Shown piece after piece: positions 25,443-34,127 of a stretch of 45,357 nt of DNA. Each line of letters begins with the position of its first letter. Position 1 is the first letter of the stretch. The translations under genes and the position numbers were made by a program. Source of the DNA: Planctomycetaceae bacterium (GTDB taxonomy: Bacteria > Planctomycetota > Planctomycetia > Pirellulales > Pirellulaceae); contig PBCP01000053.1 in NCBI GenBank assembly GCA_002717145.1, positions 1 to 45,357 on the forward strand, in the 5' to 3' direction. The notes beneath the pieces were generated by a model. That model was not told the DNA's origin. It ran no database searches and was given only the letters and a program-made list of their open reading frames with translations.

Positions 25443-26969
25443 TTAGCGATTAAACAGGAATGCTGGGTTGTTGATCAGAGCCCATGCAAGGTCCTGCAAG
25501 CCGGTTAGACGTTTGTTATCGAATTGAGGTTTGGCAGCAGCGACAACGGCTGCCAGTTCTTTATATTCACGATCCGTTTCAAGATACTTTGTTCGTAAGG
25601 CAGCCTTCTGGTCATCATTTCGCTCGGCAGCCGGTATTTTGAGTAAACCTGCCAGATCAGCAGGTAAGGTGTTAAGAGTGACAGGGCGAGGTGAATCAGA
25701 AACTGAAATTCGGAATTTACCAAGCTGGTGCATATTGTCAGAGTGGTTATTGAGAATCGTAATCGTGAGTAAGCTACCACCGTCCAGACCAACCTGTCCG
25801 TCTGTTTGGAAAACCGCAGTCTGGTTTTTACCTAACTCAGGAGAAATAGCCCATCCGGTTCCGGGATTCCCATCAATCGCCATTGCAACAGCATATCCTT
25901 GTTGACTAAAGGTTGCTGAGGGGCTTACCAGCTTGACTTTTTGCGCTTCCCCTTCTCCAGCAGCATTTTGGATGCTCACGTTGAATTCACTAACTACGAA
26001 ATTTCCGTTGGCAGGTCTTCCAGGGCCTTTGCTGGGTAGTCGATCATCAGTGAGTGCTTCGAGTCGAATGGCAGTGATATTCTCCACATTCGTCTTTAAT
26101 TTGAGGGTATACGTGGACTTTTCATTAGTACCGGTTGCTAAAAGCGATCCATCTTCCTGTAACTCTAGCTTCGTATCCTTGTCGGTCTCTGCCGATGTTA
26201 CTTCCACGGGTAACCAGCGGTTTGTTTTCTGTAATGCAGCTTCCCAGACAGCCTGCCGTTCCGGGATGATTTTTTCTAATTTATCGAGCTCGGCTTTGAG
26301 TTCGAGGTAATCCGATCCGGCTTTCTCAAAACATTCCTGGATGACGATGTTGACTTCCTGTTCGGTGGGATATCGTGATAGGAACCTTAGGAAGGCTTCT
26401 TCAATCAAAAGTGCGTCGTCTTCGATTTCACTTTCAAGCTTTACCAGATCATTTCCTCCATCTCCAATAGCATTGGCAACCGTGGGGCCGTTGACGAGTT
26501 TCATAATTGGGCCAAGCACCATGCTACTGGACCGTTCGCATTCACACGCACTTTCTCGAACAGGTCGTCCGAAATCGTCCAGGAATGGAACTGCGACGCC
26601 AACATCAGGTAACTCAGCAGCTCTGAATCCGCGAGGTACACCGGCGATGGCTGGTACTGAGCCACAGGCAACGTGGATGGTATCGAAGAGCACTTCAGCG
26701 GGAAGCCGTCGGGCAATAGCGTGAGAATAATTTATTTGGTCATCTTCATTCCATTCGTTAGTTTTCACAGAATGCTGATACGTACGTGACTTTAAGATCG
26801 TTTTAAGAATGTGTTGTACGTCGAACCCGCTTTCAACAAAATCTGTAGTCATGGCATCCAGTAATTCAGGATTGGTGGGCGGGTTACCGGCACGAATGTC
26901 ATCGATAGGCTCGATGATTCCACTGCCGAACATATACCCCCCACAATCGATTGACATAGCTTGATGCAA
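25443..26969 (-). CDS. C-terminal part (DUF1553/PSD1) of a frameshifted DUF1549-DUF1553 protein
   Basis: This frame continues the protein encoded at 26899-28749 after a one-base shift at 26937-26942. The residues before GYMFGSGII are not native; real homology starts there (YMFGSGIIEPIDDIRAGNPPTNPEL, the start of DUF1553). RLPAEVLFDTIHVACGS, RPVRESACECERSSSMV and LVNGPTVANAIGD follow the family pattern, and the end LQDLAWALINNPAFLFNR is the normal C-terminus. A discoidin-like segment is inserted between them (about residues 260-420, with VAMAIDGNPGTGWAISP), as in the long subtype of this family. Function in planctomycetes is unknown; polysaccharide-related roles have been suggested. Confidence 0.85.
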   Translation of the reverse strand: MHQAMSIDCGGYMFGSGIIEPIDDIRAGNPPTNPELLDAMTTDFVESGFDVQHILKTILKSRTYQHSVKTNEWNEDDQINYSHAIARRLPAEVLFDTIHVACGSVPAIAGVPRGFRAAELPDVGVAVPFLDDFGRPVRESACECERSSSMVLGPIMKLVNGPTVANAIGDGGNDLVKLESEIEDDALLIEEAFLRFLSRYPTEQEVNIVIQECFEKAGSDYLELKAELDKLEKIIPERQAVWEAALQKTNRWLPVEVTSAETDKDTKLELQEDGSLLATGTNEKSTYTLKLKTNVENITAIRLEALTDDRLPSKGPGRPANGNFVVSEFNVSIQNAAGEGEAQKVKLVSPSATFSQQGYAVAMAIDGNPGTGWAISPELGKNQTAVFQTDGQVGLDGGSLLTITILNNHSDNMHQLGKFRISVSDSPRPVTLNTLPADLAGLLKIPAAERNDDQKAALRTKYLETDREYKELAAVVAAAKPQFDNKRLTGLQDLAWALINNPAFLFNR

Positions 26970-28749
26970 AGTACTGATTCTTTGACGACGTCATCCATTG
27001 GGCCAGTTGTTCGAGTCGCGGAGCGGAGGATTCAAGAGTGTCTTCATGCTCGAATGGGAATGAAGGCGGGGAAACCTGTCCGGTAAGCGCATGATTGATT
27101 TCACCGCTTCCCCGATCAAAAACGACTTCAACAAGTGGAGTTGCTCCTTCTACTGCGGACCCACCAATTCGTTGCCCCTGGAATGCAGGATCTTCTTTAC
27201 GGCCGATCTGAGCGAAATAGGCTGCCAGATTGTAATATTGATCCTGCGTCCAGCGTTCGAATGGATGATCATGACACTTGTTGCAGTTAAAGCGAACAGC
27301 CAGAAATAGGTGAGTTGTATTCTCCATCAGAGTTTCGGGATCACGAATAACTTTGTAATACGAAGCAGGCGGATTCTCGAGATTAGATCCGGTTCCGGTC
27401 AGTACTTCCTGGGCAAATTGATCGTATGCTTTGTTCGTTGCAATAGAATGTTTGATCCAGTTTCTCAGAGAGATGGCTCCCTGTTCGCCCAGAAACTTAC
27501 GATTAACCTGCAGTAAATCAGCCCACTTGTTAGTCCAGTGTTCAACGTACTGCTGGCTGCCAACAAGCGTATCAATTAACGAACTACGTTTTTCACGAGA
27601 CGGACGCATATCGTTTAGAAACTCGCGCACGTTGTTCGCTGTCGGAGGCAAACCGGTAACGTCGATATAGATTCGTCTTACGAATTCTTCATCGGTACAA
27701 ATGTCACTTGGCAATACCTTTACGCGTTGCAGTTTGTTGTAAACGTGTTGATCAATGTAGTTGTAATGCTCTGGTTCCTCCCAGGCAAAACCAGATCGGT
27801 CGCCCATCACAGTCAGGGTGGTAGCAGCGTAGTTGCCTTCATAGCGAATCAAAACTGGTCCTTCACCACGTCTTAGTACGGTTAAGAGGCCATTTTCGTC
27901 TGCTTCGATAACTTCAATATTCCCACTTTCGATAAATGCTTCTCGTGAAACGTCACGAATTGTTCCGTCAGAAAATGTAGCCATGACCGTCATTTGTTGT
28001 TTCATGCCGGCTCGTGGAATAATTGGGTTTTTAGGAAAAACATCGATGGAAGTGACACGAGCGACTTCCTGGTCGAGCTTCGCTCCGCCTGTAATCCAGG
28101 CTCGGATGGTTTTGTAGTAACGAGAATCGACTTCCGTGCGAACTCCTCCTACATGCGGTATAGAGCCGGTGGCTTTCAATAGCATCAGACTTTGATCCGG
28201 AGCTGCTCGATTGAATCGCCGGGCTCCGATATCGTCGGTCAGAGCACGGTGGTCGTACAATTCGTCATAGCCGCGAAGAGAAAGCTTGAAGGCCCCTTTT
28301 CCATCCTTGGCTCCATGACAGGTTCCTGCGTTACAACTCATTTTTGAAAGGACAGGCTGAACGTCACGAACAAAATCAGACGAAGGAATCTCAACAGATG
28401 AAACGCTTACTTCTAACTGAACTGTCGCATCACCAAAGCGAAATTTGATCTGTTCCGTACCCACGCTTTGCGGAGTGACTTGCCCGTCTTGTGAAACCAA
28501 TACGTGCTGTGGATTGCCCTCGACATTGGTCATTCGTGTAAGGTCGGCGATTTGCCCACTCTCCAGATTCCCTAAAATAAGAATCTGGCGGTAGTCCTGA
28601 CTATTTTTCAGTTCAATAGACTTCGGAAAGATCTCAATGGATTCAATCGTCAGGCCCTCAGGCAATGACTCCACAGCAGCATCTTCCTGAGCTGGCAGTA
28701 GACTGCTGAAAATAAAGAGAAGGGGGAGTGAGAGACTGAACTTTTTCAT
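26899..28749 (-). CDS. N-terminal part (cytochrome-like, DUF1549/PSCyt2) of a frameshifted protein
   Basis: A 616-residue frame with a signal peptide (KKFSLSLPLLFIFSSLLPAQ). An atypical heme-like motif, CNAGTCHG (Cys139, Cys144, His145; CX4CH), lies in the planctomycete cytochrome domain. A bacterial Ig-like segment (about 235-315) precedes DUF1549, with ICTDEEFVRRIYIDVTGLPPT and a CX2CH motif CNKCHDHPF (Cys489, Cys492, His493). Near the end YVNRLWG the frame goes wrong: the last ~12 residues are out of family and a stop follows. The true gene is thus 25443-28749, about 1100 codons, broken at the G6 run. Confidence 0.87.
   Translation of the reverse strand: MKKFSLSLPLLFIFSSLLPAQEDAAVESLPEGLTIESIEIFPKSIELKNSQDYRQILILGNLESGQIADLTRMTNVEGNPQHVLVSQDGQVTPQSVGTEQIKFRFGDATVQLEVSVSSVEIPSSDFVRDVQPVLSKMSCNAGTCHGAKDGKGAFKLSLRGYDELYDHRALTDDIGARRFNRAAPDQSLMLLKATGSIPHVGGVRTEVDSRYYKTIRAWITGGAKLDQEVARVTSIDVFPKNPIIPRAGMKQQMTVMATFSDGTIRDVSREAFIESGNIEVIEADENGLLTVLRRGEGPVLIRYEGNYAATTLTVMGDRSGFAWEEPEHYNYIDQHVYNKLQRVKVLPSDICTDEEFVRRIYIDVTGLPPTANNVREFLNDMRPSREKRSSLIDTLVGSQQYVEHWTNKWADLLQVNRKFLGEQGAISLRNWIKHSIATNKAYDQFAQEVLTGTGSNLENPPASYYKVIRDPETLMENTTHLFLAVRFNCNKCHDHPFERWTQDQYYNLAAYFAQIGRKEDPAFQGQRIGGSAVEGATPLVEVVFDRGSGEINHALTGQVSPPSFPFEHEDTLESSAPRLEQLAQWMTSSKNQYFASSYVNRLWGVYVRQWNHRAYR
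26937..26942 (-). other. Frameshift site: run of six G in the DUF1549/DUF1553 gene
   Basis: On the minus strand the sequence reads TTG TGG then G's and TATATG. With five G in total the protein continues as RLWGYMFGSG, the family sequence; with the six present it goes to VYVRQW and a stop. One extra G explains the split exactly, and the two frames differ by one base in the direction expected. Confidence 0.9.
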
Positions 28750-28820
28750 GATATTGCTAAGTCGTCCTTAAGACATCCTGCGTATGGTGATATTTTGATC
28801 AATGTTGGTTAGCTGACGGT

Positions 28821-30242
28821 TTAATCTGCTGCGCCGGCTACGGTCGTTTCGATGTTAACGGGTACGAACGATTTGATGATCTTGCCAGTGGCAACTTCAA
28901 TCAGATGAACTTCTCCACTGAATCCGGCTGCTGCGACGGTGTTTCCGTCAGGATGAAATGCAACCGAAAAGATTCCACCGTCTAAATCCACCGAGGAAAT
29001 TTCTTTGGCATCTTCATAGTTTGCGATTTTGACCTGACCGTCGCCGTTAAAACTACTGCCCGAAACAATTTTGGATCCATCTTTGCTAAATTGCGTGCTA
29101 AAGACGCGACCTTTCAATGCCGGGTATGCACGAATCAAATTGAAGTCGTCCCCAATCTTACGAGCTTTGTCACGAAACATTTTGTATACCTTGGGTACTC
29201 CATCTGCTCCGCCGCATAGCAACTCATCTTTGCTGGGGTGGCGGTCGACACTGTTCAATCCACCTTTGAGAGCCCCAGGTGTAATACTCGTTACGTTGTC
29301 GATAAAGCGTTGGGTTGGAACATTGATCAACTTCATACTGCGATCACGACTTACGGTGACCAGATGGTCACCATTTACTGAAAAGACCGTATCCAGAACC
29401 CAGCCATCATGAGCACCGTTGAATAGCACTTCTTTACCATCTTCAACTTGAATAGCATGCGTCGTATTATCCGGACAGCCATAAGATATCAACTTTCCAT
29501 CTGGAGACCAGTTTGCTCCATACAACGTGTCGTAGCCAATCGTTTGTGCAAACAATAAGTTTTTGTTATTTACATCCCAAACCTGTAGTTCTCCCATACG
29601 TCCGGGAGATCCGCCTGTGACAGCTACCTTACTGGAATCGGGAGAAAATCGAGCCGTCTCAATTCGTTCTGACATACCAACTAATCTGGCAGCTAATCCA
29701 CTGCCATCGGCATGATGAATCAAAACTTCGTGATAGCCTGAAACAGCGAGATACTTTCCATCGGGAGAAAAGTGCAGTGAAGTGATGACGGGAGCCGCAC
29801 TGTAAATCGGTGGATTCTCCATAGAGTATTTCAGTTGAGTAGAAGCGGGAGCATCGTTTTCGGCACCCTCTTCGATCCATTTGCGGATTAAGTCGATCTC
29901 AACTCCGGATAATGGCTTTTTGCCTTTCGGCATTTCAGCTGTGCCATCGACTGGCGTAACTAGGCTAACCAGATAGCTTTCATCCGGTTTGCCTGGAACG
30001 ATTGCGGCTTCTTGCGATTCGCCCCCCTGAATCAAGAGAGAAAAATCCGTCATGACATACTCGCCACCTTGCTTAGCAGGCTGATGACATCCCTGACAGT
30101 GACTCTGGAAAATGGGACGAATATCTTTGTAATAGCTTATGCCTGATCCGATTGACGAGGCTGGCTCGTCTGCCACCGAAGTGACATTCCAGAGACCGGC
30201 AATTAGCAGTGTAAGGGCAGGGAATAAGTATCGAATTGCCAC
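28821..30242 (-). CDS. Exported WD40 protein with planctomycete cytochrome c domain
   Basis: 473 residues, GTG start at 30242. A signal peptide (about 1-25) is followed by a cytochrome-like domain with ISYYKDIRPIFQSHCQGCHQPAKQGG (Cys49, Cys52, His53; CX2CH) and GEYVMTDFSLLIQGG...GTAEMPKGKKPLSGVEIDLIRKWIEEGAEND. From ~150 on there are WD40 blades: ITSLHFSPDGKYLAVSGYHEVLIH, TARFSPDSSKVAVTG, LDTVFSVNGDHLVTVSRDRSMKLI, STQFSKDGSKIVSGS and VAFHPDGNTVAAAGFSGEVHLI. It lies 71 nt before the DUF1549/DUF1553 gene and is the first gene of that unit. The heme domain may pass electrons or only bind; this is not known for the family. Confidence 0.92.
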   Translation of the reverse strand: MAIRYLFPALTLLIAGLWNVTSVADEPASSIGSGISYYKDIRPIFQSHCQGCHQPAKQGGEYVMTDFSLLIQGGESQEAAIVPGKPDESYLVSLVTPVDGTAEMPKGKKPLSGVEIDLIRKWIEEGAENDAPASTQLKYSMENPPIYSAAPVITSLHFSPDGKYLAVSGYHEVLIHHADGSGLAARLVGMSERIETARFSPDSSKVAVTGGSPGRMGELQVWDVNNKNLLFAQTIGYDTLYGANWSPDGKLISYGCPDNTTHAIQVEDGKEVLFNGAHDGWVLDTVFSVNGDHLVTVSRDRSMKLINVPTQRFIDNVTSITPGALKGGLNSVDRHPSKDELLCGGADGVPKVYKMFRDKARKIGDDFNLIRAYPALKGRVFSTQFSKDGSKIVSGSSFNGDGQVKIANYEDAKEISSVDLDGGIFSVAFHPDGNTVAAAGFSGEVHLIEVATGKIIKSFVPVNIETTVAGAAD

Positions 30243-30447
30243 AGTATCAAGGTCTCTCTTCAGTGAAATACGATTAAAAACAATCTCGTTTTCAAGCCTT
30301 TAATATACCCAGAATTAGAAAGGGCGACAATTCACAAGTATCCTAATCGCGGGAGCCTAAAAGCACCAATTTGTAGGTGGAATGAAGAGAATTTGTTATC
30401 AATTGGTCAGCAGGAAAATGACTTGATTCTATTCAAGGATGAAAAGT

Positions 30448-31005
30448 ATGGAATCGACAACCAAAGTGATGACACATTCGTTTTGCAATCAGCTTACCGA
30501 TGAACTTGCGAAACTCGCATGTGTTCTTCGCAGTCGTAACATTACCGGTCAGTTTGATGCATTGGATTTTGTCCAAATGGCCTGGAAGTCTGCCTGGACA
30601 AGGCAGCAAAGCGAGCTAACTTACTGGGATCGTAAACGTATACGGGGATATCTCAAGTCCATTTTGCTTAACAAGCTCAAACAGGTTCATCGAGATTATC
30701 TTGATGCCGAAAAACGTAATGTTCGCAAACAGGTTCGCTTCGATATACCTGTGGATGATCAGGAGCAGATTGTCGAGTCGGCATACCATGCTCGCTCTAC
30801 AAGTTCACAGTGGATCAATAAAGTGTTTGTCAGGCAGATTCTGAGTGAAGTTAGTGAGTCAGACGCCCAAATTATCAATCTAAAACTCGAAGGCTGCACT
30901 CTAACGGAAATCGCTCAACAGACTGGTATGAATCGGAGAAGTATTCAGCGAGCTGTGCTTCGGGTACGTGAGCGATTTGAAAATCGCTGGAAGAATCAAC
31001 AATAA
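30448..31005 (+). CDS. Sigma-70 family (ECF-like) sigma factor, divergent from the cytochrome genes
   Basis: 185 residues from ATG 30448, with AAGGA 8 nt upstream; an ATG at 30439 has its ribosome site too close. A diverged region 2 can be read as GQFDALDFVQMAWKSAW and RIRGYLKSILLNKLKQVHRDYL. Region 4 is clearer: LSEVSESDAQIINLKLEGCTLTEIAQQTGMNRRSIQRAVLRVRERF. The protein belongs to the small planctomycete ECF-like groups. It is transcribed divergently from the WD40-cytochrome gene; no anti-sigma gene is adjacent. Confidence 0.82.
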   Translation: MESTTKVMTHSFCNQLTDELAKLACVLRSRNITGQFDALDFVQMAWKSAWTRQQSELTYWDRKRIRGYLKSILLNKLKQVHRDYLDAEKRNVRKQVRFDIPVDDQEQIVESAYHARSTSSQWINKVFVRQILSEVSESDAQIINLKLEGCTLTEIAQQTGMNRRSIQRAVLRVRERFENRWKNQQ

Positions 31006-31121
31006 TAGCTTGTAGAAGAAATTCTTAGCTGAACTTCTGTTTCCAGGCTTTGAGCTTATCAATTTTTAGAAGCAGTTGACGGAGAAGAATTGTCATAGCT
31101 ATTGATGGAGATTGCTCAGTC

Positions 31122-32525
31122 ATGAAAATTCACTTTTTAGGGGCAAATCGGCAAGTCACCGGCTCATGCTACTGTCTGGAGGCTGCAGGACAGCGATTAC
31201 TGATTGATTGCGGGCTTTATCAAGAGCGTAAATACCTTGGCCGAAATTGGCAGCCTTTACCGATTGAGGCAGCATCCATTGATGCGATGGTGTTGACTCA
31301 TGCTCATATTGACCATGTCGGCTTATTACCTCGTCGGGTGTGCGAAGGATTAAACGCTCCTTTGGTGATGACTCGTCCCACCGCAGCCTTGGTGGATATT
31401 ATGCTGCGGGATGCGGCTAAAATTCAGGCCGAAGATACCAAGCAAAAAAAGAAACGACACAAGCGTGAAGGCCGGACTCCACCACATGAAGTTGTACCTC
31501 TTTACACCGAAGCAGATGTAGAGCAGACATTGCCTTTGATTGAGGCGGTTCCGTATTCTCAGCCTCAATCCCTGTGTGAGGGGGTTTTTGAGGTAACGTT
31601 TATGGAAGCGGGGCACATTTTAGGTTCGTCGATGCTGGAGATCGATGTTCATGAAAACGGCGAAACGAATAAAATTATTTTTTCCGGGGACATCGGTCAG
31701 TGGGATAAGCCCATTATCCGTGACCCGTCAAATTTTGAGATGGCAGACTATGTCGTTATGGAGTCGACATATGGTGATCGCAATCACAAGGATTATGGAG
31801 ATTGCGAAGATCAACTTGCCGAAGTTGTAAATCGGACGATTGAACGTGGTGGCAACGTAATTATTCCCACCTTTGCTGTGGAACGAAGTCAGGAACTTAT
31901 ATATCACCTCAGCCGATTAAATCAGTATGGGCGCATTCCATCCGTTCCAGTCTTTCTGGACAGTCCCATGGCCGTTGATGTCACCAGAGTATTTCGTAGA
32001 TTCAAAGATTGCTTTGATCAGGATGCCTGGGACATGATTATTGATGGTAAGTCAATTCTCGACTTTCCTGGTATGCAGTTGTGTCGGTCTCGTGACGAGT
32101 CAAAGCAGATAAATGAATGCAATCAACCATGTATCATTATGTCGACATCAGGGATGTGTAATGCCGGACGGATTAAGTACCATTTACGCAGTAATATTTC
32201 TGATCAACGCAGCACCGTTGTTTTTGTAGGCTATCAGGCGCACGGTACATTGGGGCGAGTTATTTCCAGTGGAACCAATCCGGTACGTATCCATGGTCGA
32301 GAATATGAAGTGAATGCCGAAATAGTCCAATTATCAGGATTTTCAGGCCATACAGATCAAAATGGACTGATGGGATGGATAGGGAACTTCAAAGAGCCTC
32401 CGAAAAAAGTATTTTTATGCCATGGGGATGAAGATGCAGCTGGCGAATTGTCCGATAGAATTTCCAAGACATATGGATTGAAGGTGGAAATTCCTGAATT
32501 TCAACAGACTGTTGAGTTAGGATGA
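31122..32525 (+). CDS. Metallo-beta-lactamase/beta-CASP family hydrolase (putative RNase)
   Basis: 467 residues. The metal-binding motif HxHxDH is at 60-65 (THAHIDHVG), with further ligands in EAGHILGSSM and FSGDIGQWDKPI. The beta-CASP and RNA-specificity parts show STYGDRNH, GGNVIIPTFAVERSQELIYHL, VFLDSPMAVDVT, STSGMCNAGRIKYHL, GYQAHGTLGR and LSGFSGHTDQNGL with VFLCHGDE near the end. Bacterial relatives resemble CPSF-73 and act on RNA; a nuclease role here is likely but not shown. A lysine-rich segment (about 105-125) is an insertion in the lactamase part. GGAGA lies 10 nt before the start. Confidence 0.92.
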   Translation: MKIHFLGANRQVTGSCYCLEAAGQRLLIDCGLYQERKYLGRNWQPLPIEAASIDAMVLTHAHIDHVGLLPRRVCEGLNAPLVMTRPTAALVDIMLRDAAKIQAEDTKQKKKRHKREGRTPPHEVVPLYTEADVEQTLPLIEAVPYSQPQSLCEGVFEVTFMEAGHILGSSMLEIDVHENGETNKIIFSGDIGQWDKPIIRDPSNFEMADYVVMESTYGDRNHKDYGDCEDQLAEVVNRTIERGGNVIIPTFAVERSQELIYHLSRLNQYGRIPSVPVFLDSPMAVDVTRVFRRFKDCFDQDAWDMIIDGKSILDFPGMQLCRSRDESKQINECNQPCIIMSTSGMCNAGRIKYHLRSNISDQRSTVVFVGYQAHGTLGRVISSGTNPVRIHGREYEVNAEIVQLSGFSGHTDQNGLMGWIGNFKEPPKKVFLCHGDEDAAGELSDRISKTYGLKVEIPEFQQTVELG

Positions 32526-32600
32526 TTCTCTGGAAATTTCAGTCGTGTAATGTGGACAGTCGATTCAATACGAGTAACTACACCGGGCATTTAGTAAGCA

Positions 32601-33173
32601 ATGGCAGATTGGTATTACCAAACTGAAAAAGGGGCGGAAGCAGGACCTGTTTCCAATACCGAACTTAGGAATCTCGTGAGCAGCGGTGCTATCACACCGG
32701 ATTCGATGCTTCGTAAAGATGATGCGAAGTGGGTGAAAGCTTCTGCCGTTGGTGGATTATTCGAAGCGGTCAAAGAAGCGGAAGTCCGCAATGTTTGTCC
32801 GTACTGTAACGCGACCGTATTCAAGGTTCCTGGGAAGTGTCCTTCGTGCAATCGTGAAATTACAGTGACATTGAGAACGAAAGCAGGACAGCAGCAAGGA
32901 GCACAGCAATCTCATCCGGAGTCTCGTAGTGTTGCCGCGCTTCAGTCAGTTCTTAGGGAAGAGTCGGTAGCAGAGCGTCGGTATATTGTGATTTTTGCAG
33001 TATTGTGTGTCTTGCATTTACCGTTTGCGGGTTGGTTGTTCAGAGCAATTGACTCCCGCCACACAACGGTATCCTGGCTGGTTGGAGCATGTCTGGTTGT
33101 TATTAATCTCGCGTCAATATTGACGTTCTTAAAAGCACGCAAATTTGCGAAGCAAGAAGATCAGGATTCCTGA
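32601..33173 (+). CDS. GYF_2-domain, zinc-ribbon membrane protein
   Basis: 190 residues. The N-terminal ~60 form a GYF_2 (DUF4339) domain: DWYYQTEKGAEAGPVSNTELRNLVSSGAITPDSMLRKDD..W..A. A zinc ribbon follows (CPYC...CPSC, about 73-92). A Gln-rich linker leads to two hydrophobic helices (YIVIFAVLCVLHLPFAGWLF and WLVGACLVVINLASILTFL). GYF_2 proteins in bacteria often sit in the membrane and bind peptides or proteins; the partner is unknown. The gene starts 75 nt after the beta-CASP gene, with no clear ribosome site, so cotranscription is likely. Confidence 0.85.
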   Translation: MADWYYQTEKGAEAGPVSNTELRNLVSSGAITPDSMLRKDDAKWVKASAVGGLFEAVKEAEVRNVCPYCNATVFKVPGKCPSCNREITVTLRTKAGQQQGAQQSHPESRSVAALQSVLREESVAERRYIVIFAVLCVLHLPFAGWLFRAIDSRHTTVSWLVGACLVVINLASILTFLKARKFAKQEDQDS

Positions 33174-33204
33174 CGCTGGTACTAACTGGTATTAACGGTA
33201 GACC

Positions 33205-34113
33205 TTAAAGCGTTTCACCAACATGGTATTCCCGGTTTCTTAACAGTGCATTCGCAATTACGATAAAGATCACGCTAAGAATAGTCAGGCTGATCAGATC
33301 CCAAAAAGTCGACATCTGACTGATCATGTTGGGATCATTGAGAAAACTCAATGTACTAGGTAATTCGCTTAGTTCCCACCCCATCAACCGTAGGAAGATA
33401 CTGCGCAAATAGAAGTTAATCGTAAAGGCATTCACGACCGCCGGTAACATTGAAATGACACCCTCCACGACCAGTGTATAAATAATCGAGAGGATCATTG
33501 GCTTTTTGTACATGATGGTCCCAAGCAAACAGAATAGCGTGCTGTAGCAAAGGCTACTGAGTACCACAAGAATCGCCAATGCCAGCCAAAGCGGATAAGG
33601 ATCGTCGTGCTCAATTTCGATCGTGGCTGCGTCGGTACCGTTTTCCTCTGTCCATTCAGCTTGATTCGTCTCAGCAGCGGATTGACTGGCTACCATAGTA
33701 ATTGGCAAGGGAACGTCCCGATTGATTTCGTTAAGGCTGGTGGATGGAAATACCAATGCGATTGCCAGAAAACCGGCCATGATCGACCGTGTGACTGATA
33801 CTAGGTATTTTCCCAACATCATCGCCGTGCGGCCGAAGGGCCGGACGGCGATGTAGGGCCAGGTGTTTCCTTCCAATTCCGCATTCAGATACGGTGACAT
33901 GGTACTGAGAATGGTGAGAAGGCAAACAGCGCCGGGAATGGTTCCCACCAGCAAGGCTCCCGAAAACTCGGCCGGAATACCACTGCCAACCTGATCAATG
34001 AGAAGTTGCAAAAGAGTGGGAAATGCAATCACACACAACCACAGAAACGTCGGCCCCAGTGAAAAGGACTTTTTGAATTCGTATCTGAAGATGGCCAAAC
34101 TACTGCTTAACAT
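33205..34113 (-). CDS. ABC-2 type permease, fourth gene of ABC cluster
   Basis: 302 residues with about six helices. A polar acidic loop (about 128-172, Glu/Asp/Asn-rich) separates helices 3 and 4. FRYEFKKSFSLGPTFLWLC at the N-terminus and NAELEGNTWPYIAVRPFGRTAMMLGKYL (cytoplasmic coupling segment) support an ABC-2 permease. It lies 14 nt after the ATPase gene at 34128-35063 and is the last gene of the operon; it ends 31 nt from the convergent GYF_2 gene. Confidence 0.85.
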   Translation of the reverse strand: MLSSSLAIFRYEFKKSFSLGPTFLWLCVIAFPTLLQLLIDQVGSGIPAEFSGALLVGTIPGAVCLLTILSTMSPYLNAELEGNTWPYIAVRPFGRTAMMLGKYLVSVTRSIMAGFLAIALVFPSTSLNEINRDVPLPITMVASQSAAETNQAEWTEENGTDAATIEIEHDDPYPLWLALAILVVLSSLCYSTLFCLLGTIMYKKPMILSIIYTLVVEGVISMLPAVVNAFTINFYLRSIFLRLMGWELSELPSTLSFLNDPNMISQMSTFWDLISLTILSVIFIVIANALLRNREYHVGETL

Positions 34114-34127
34114 TCGCGATTCCCTTC

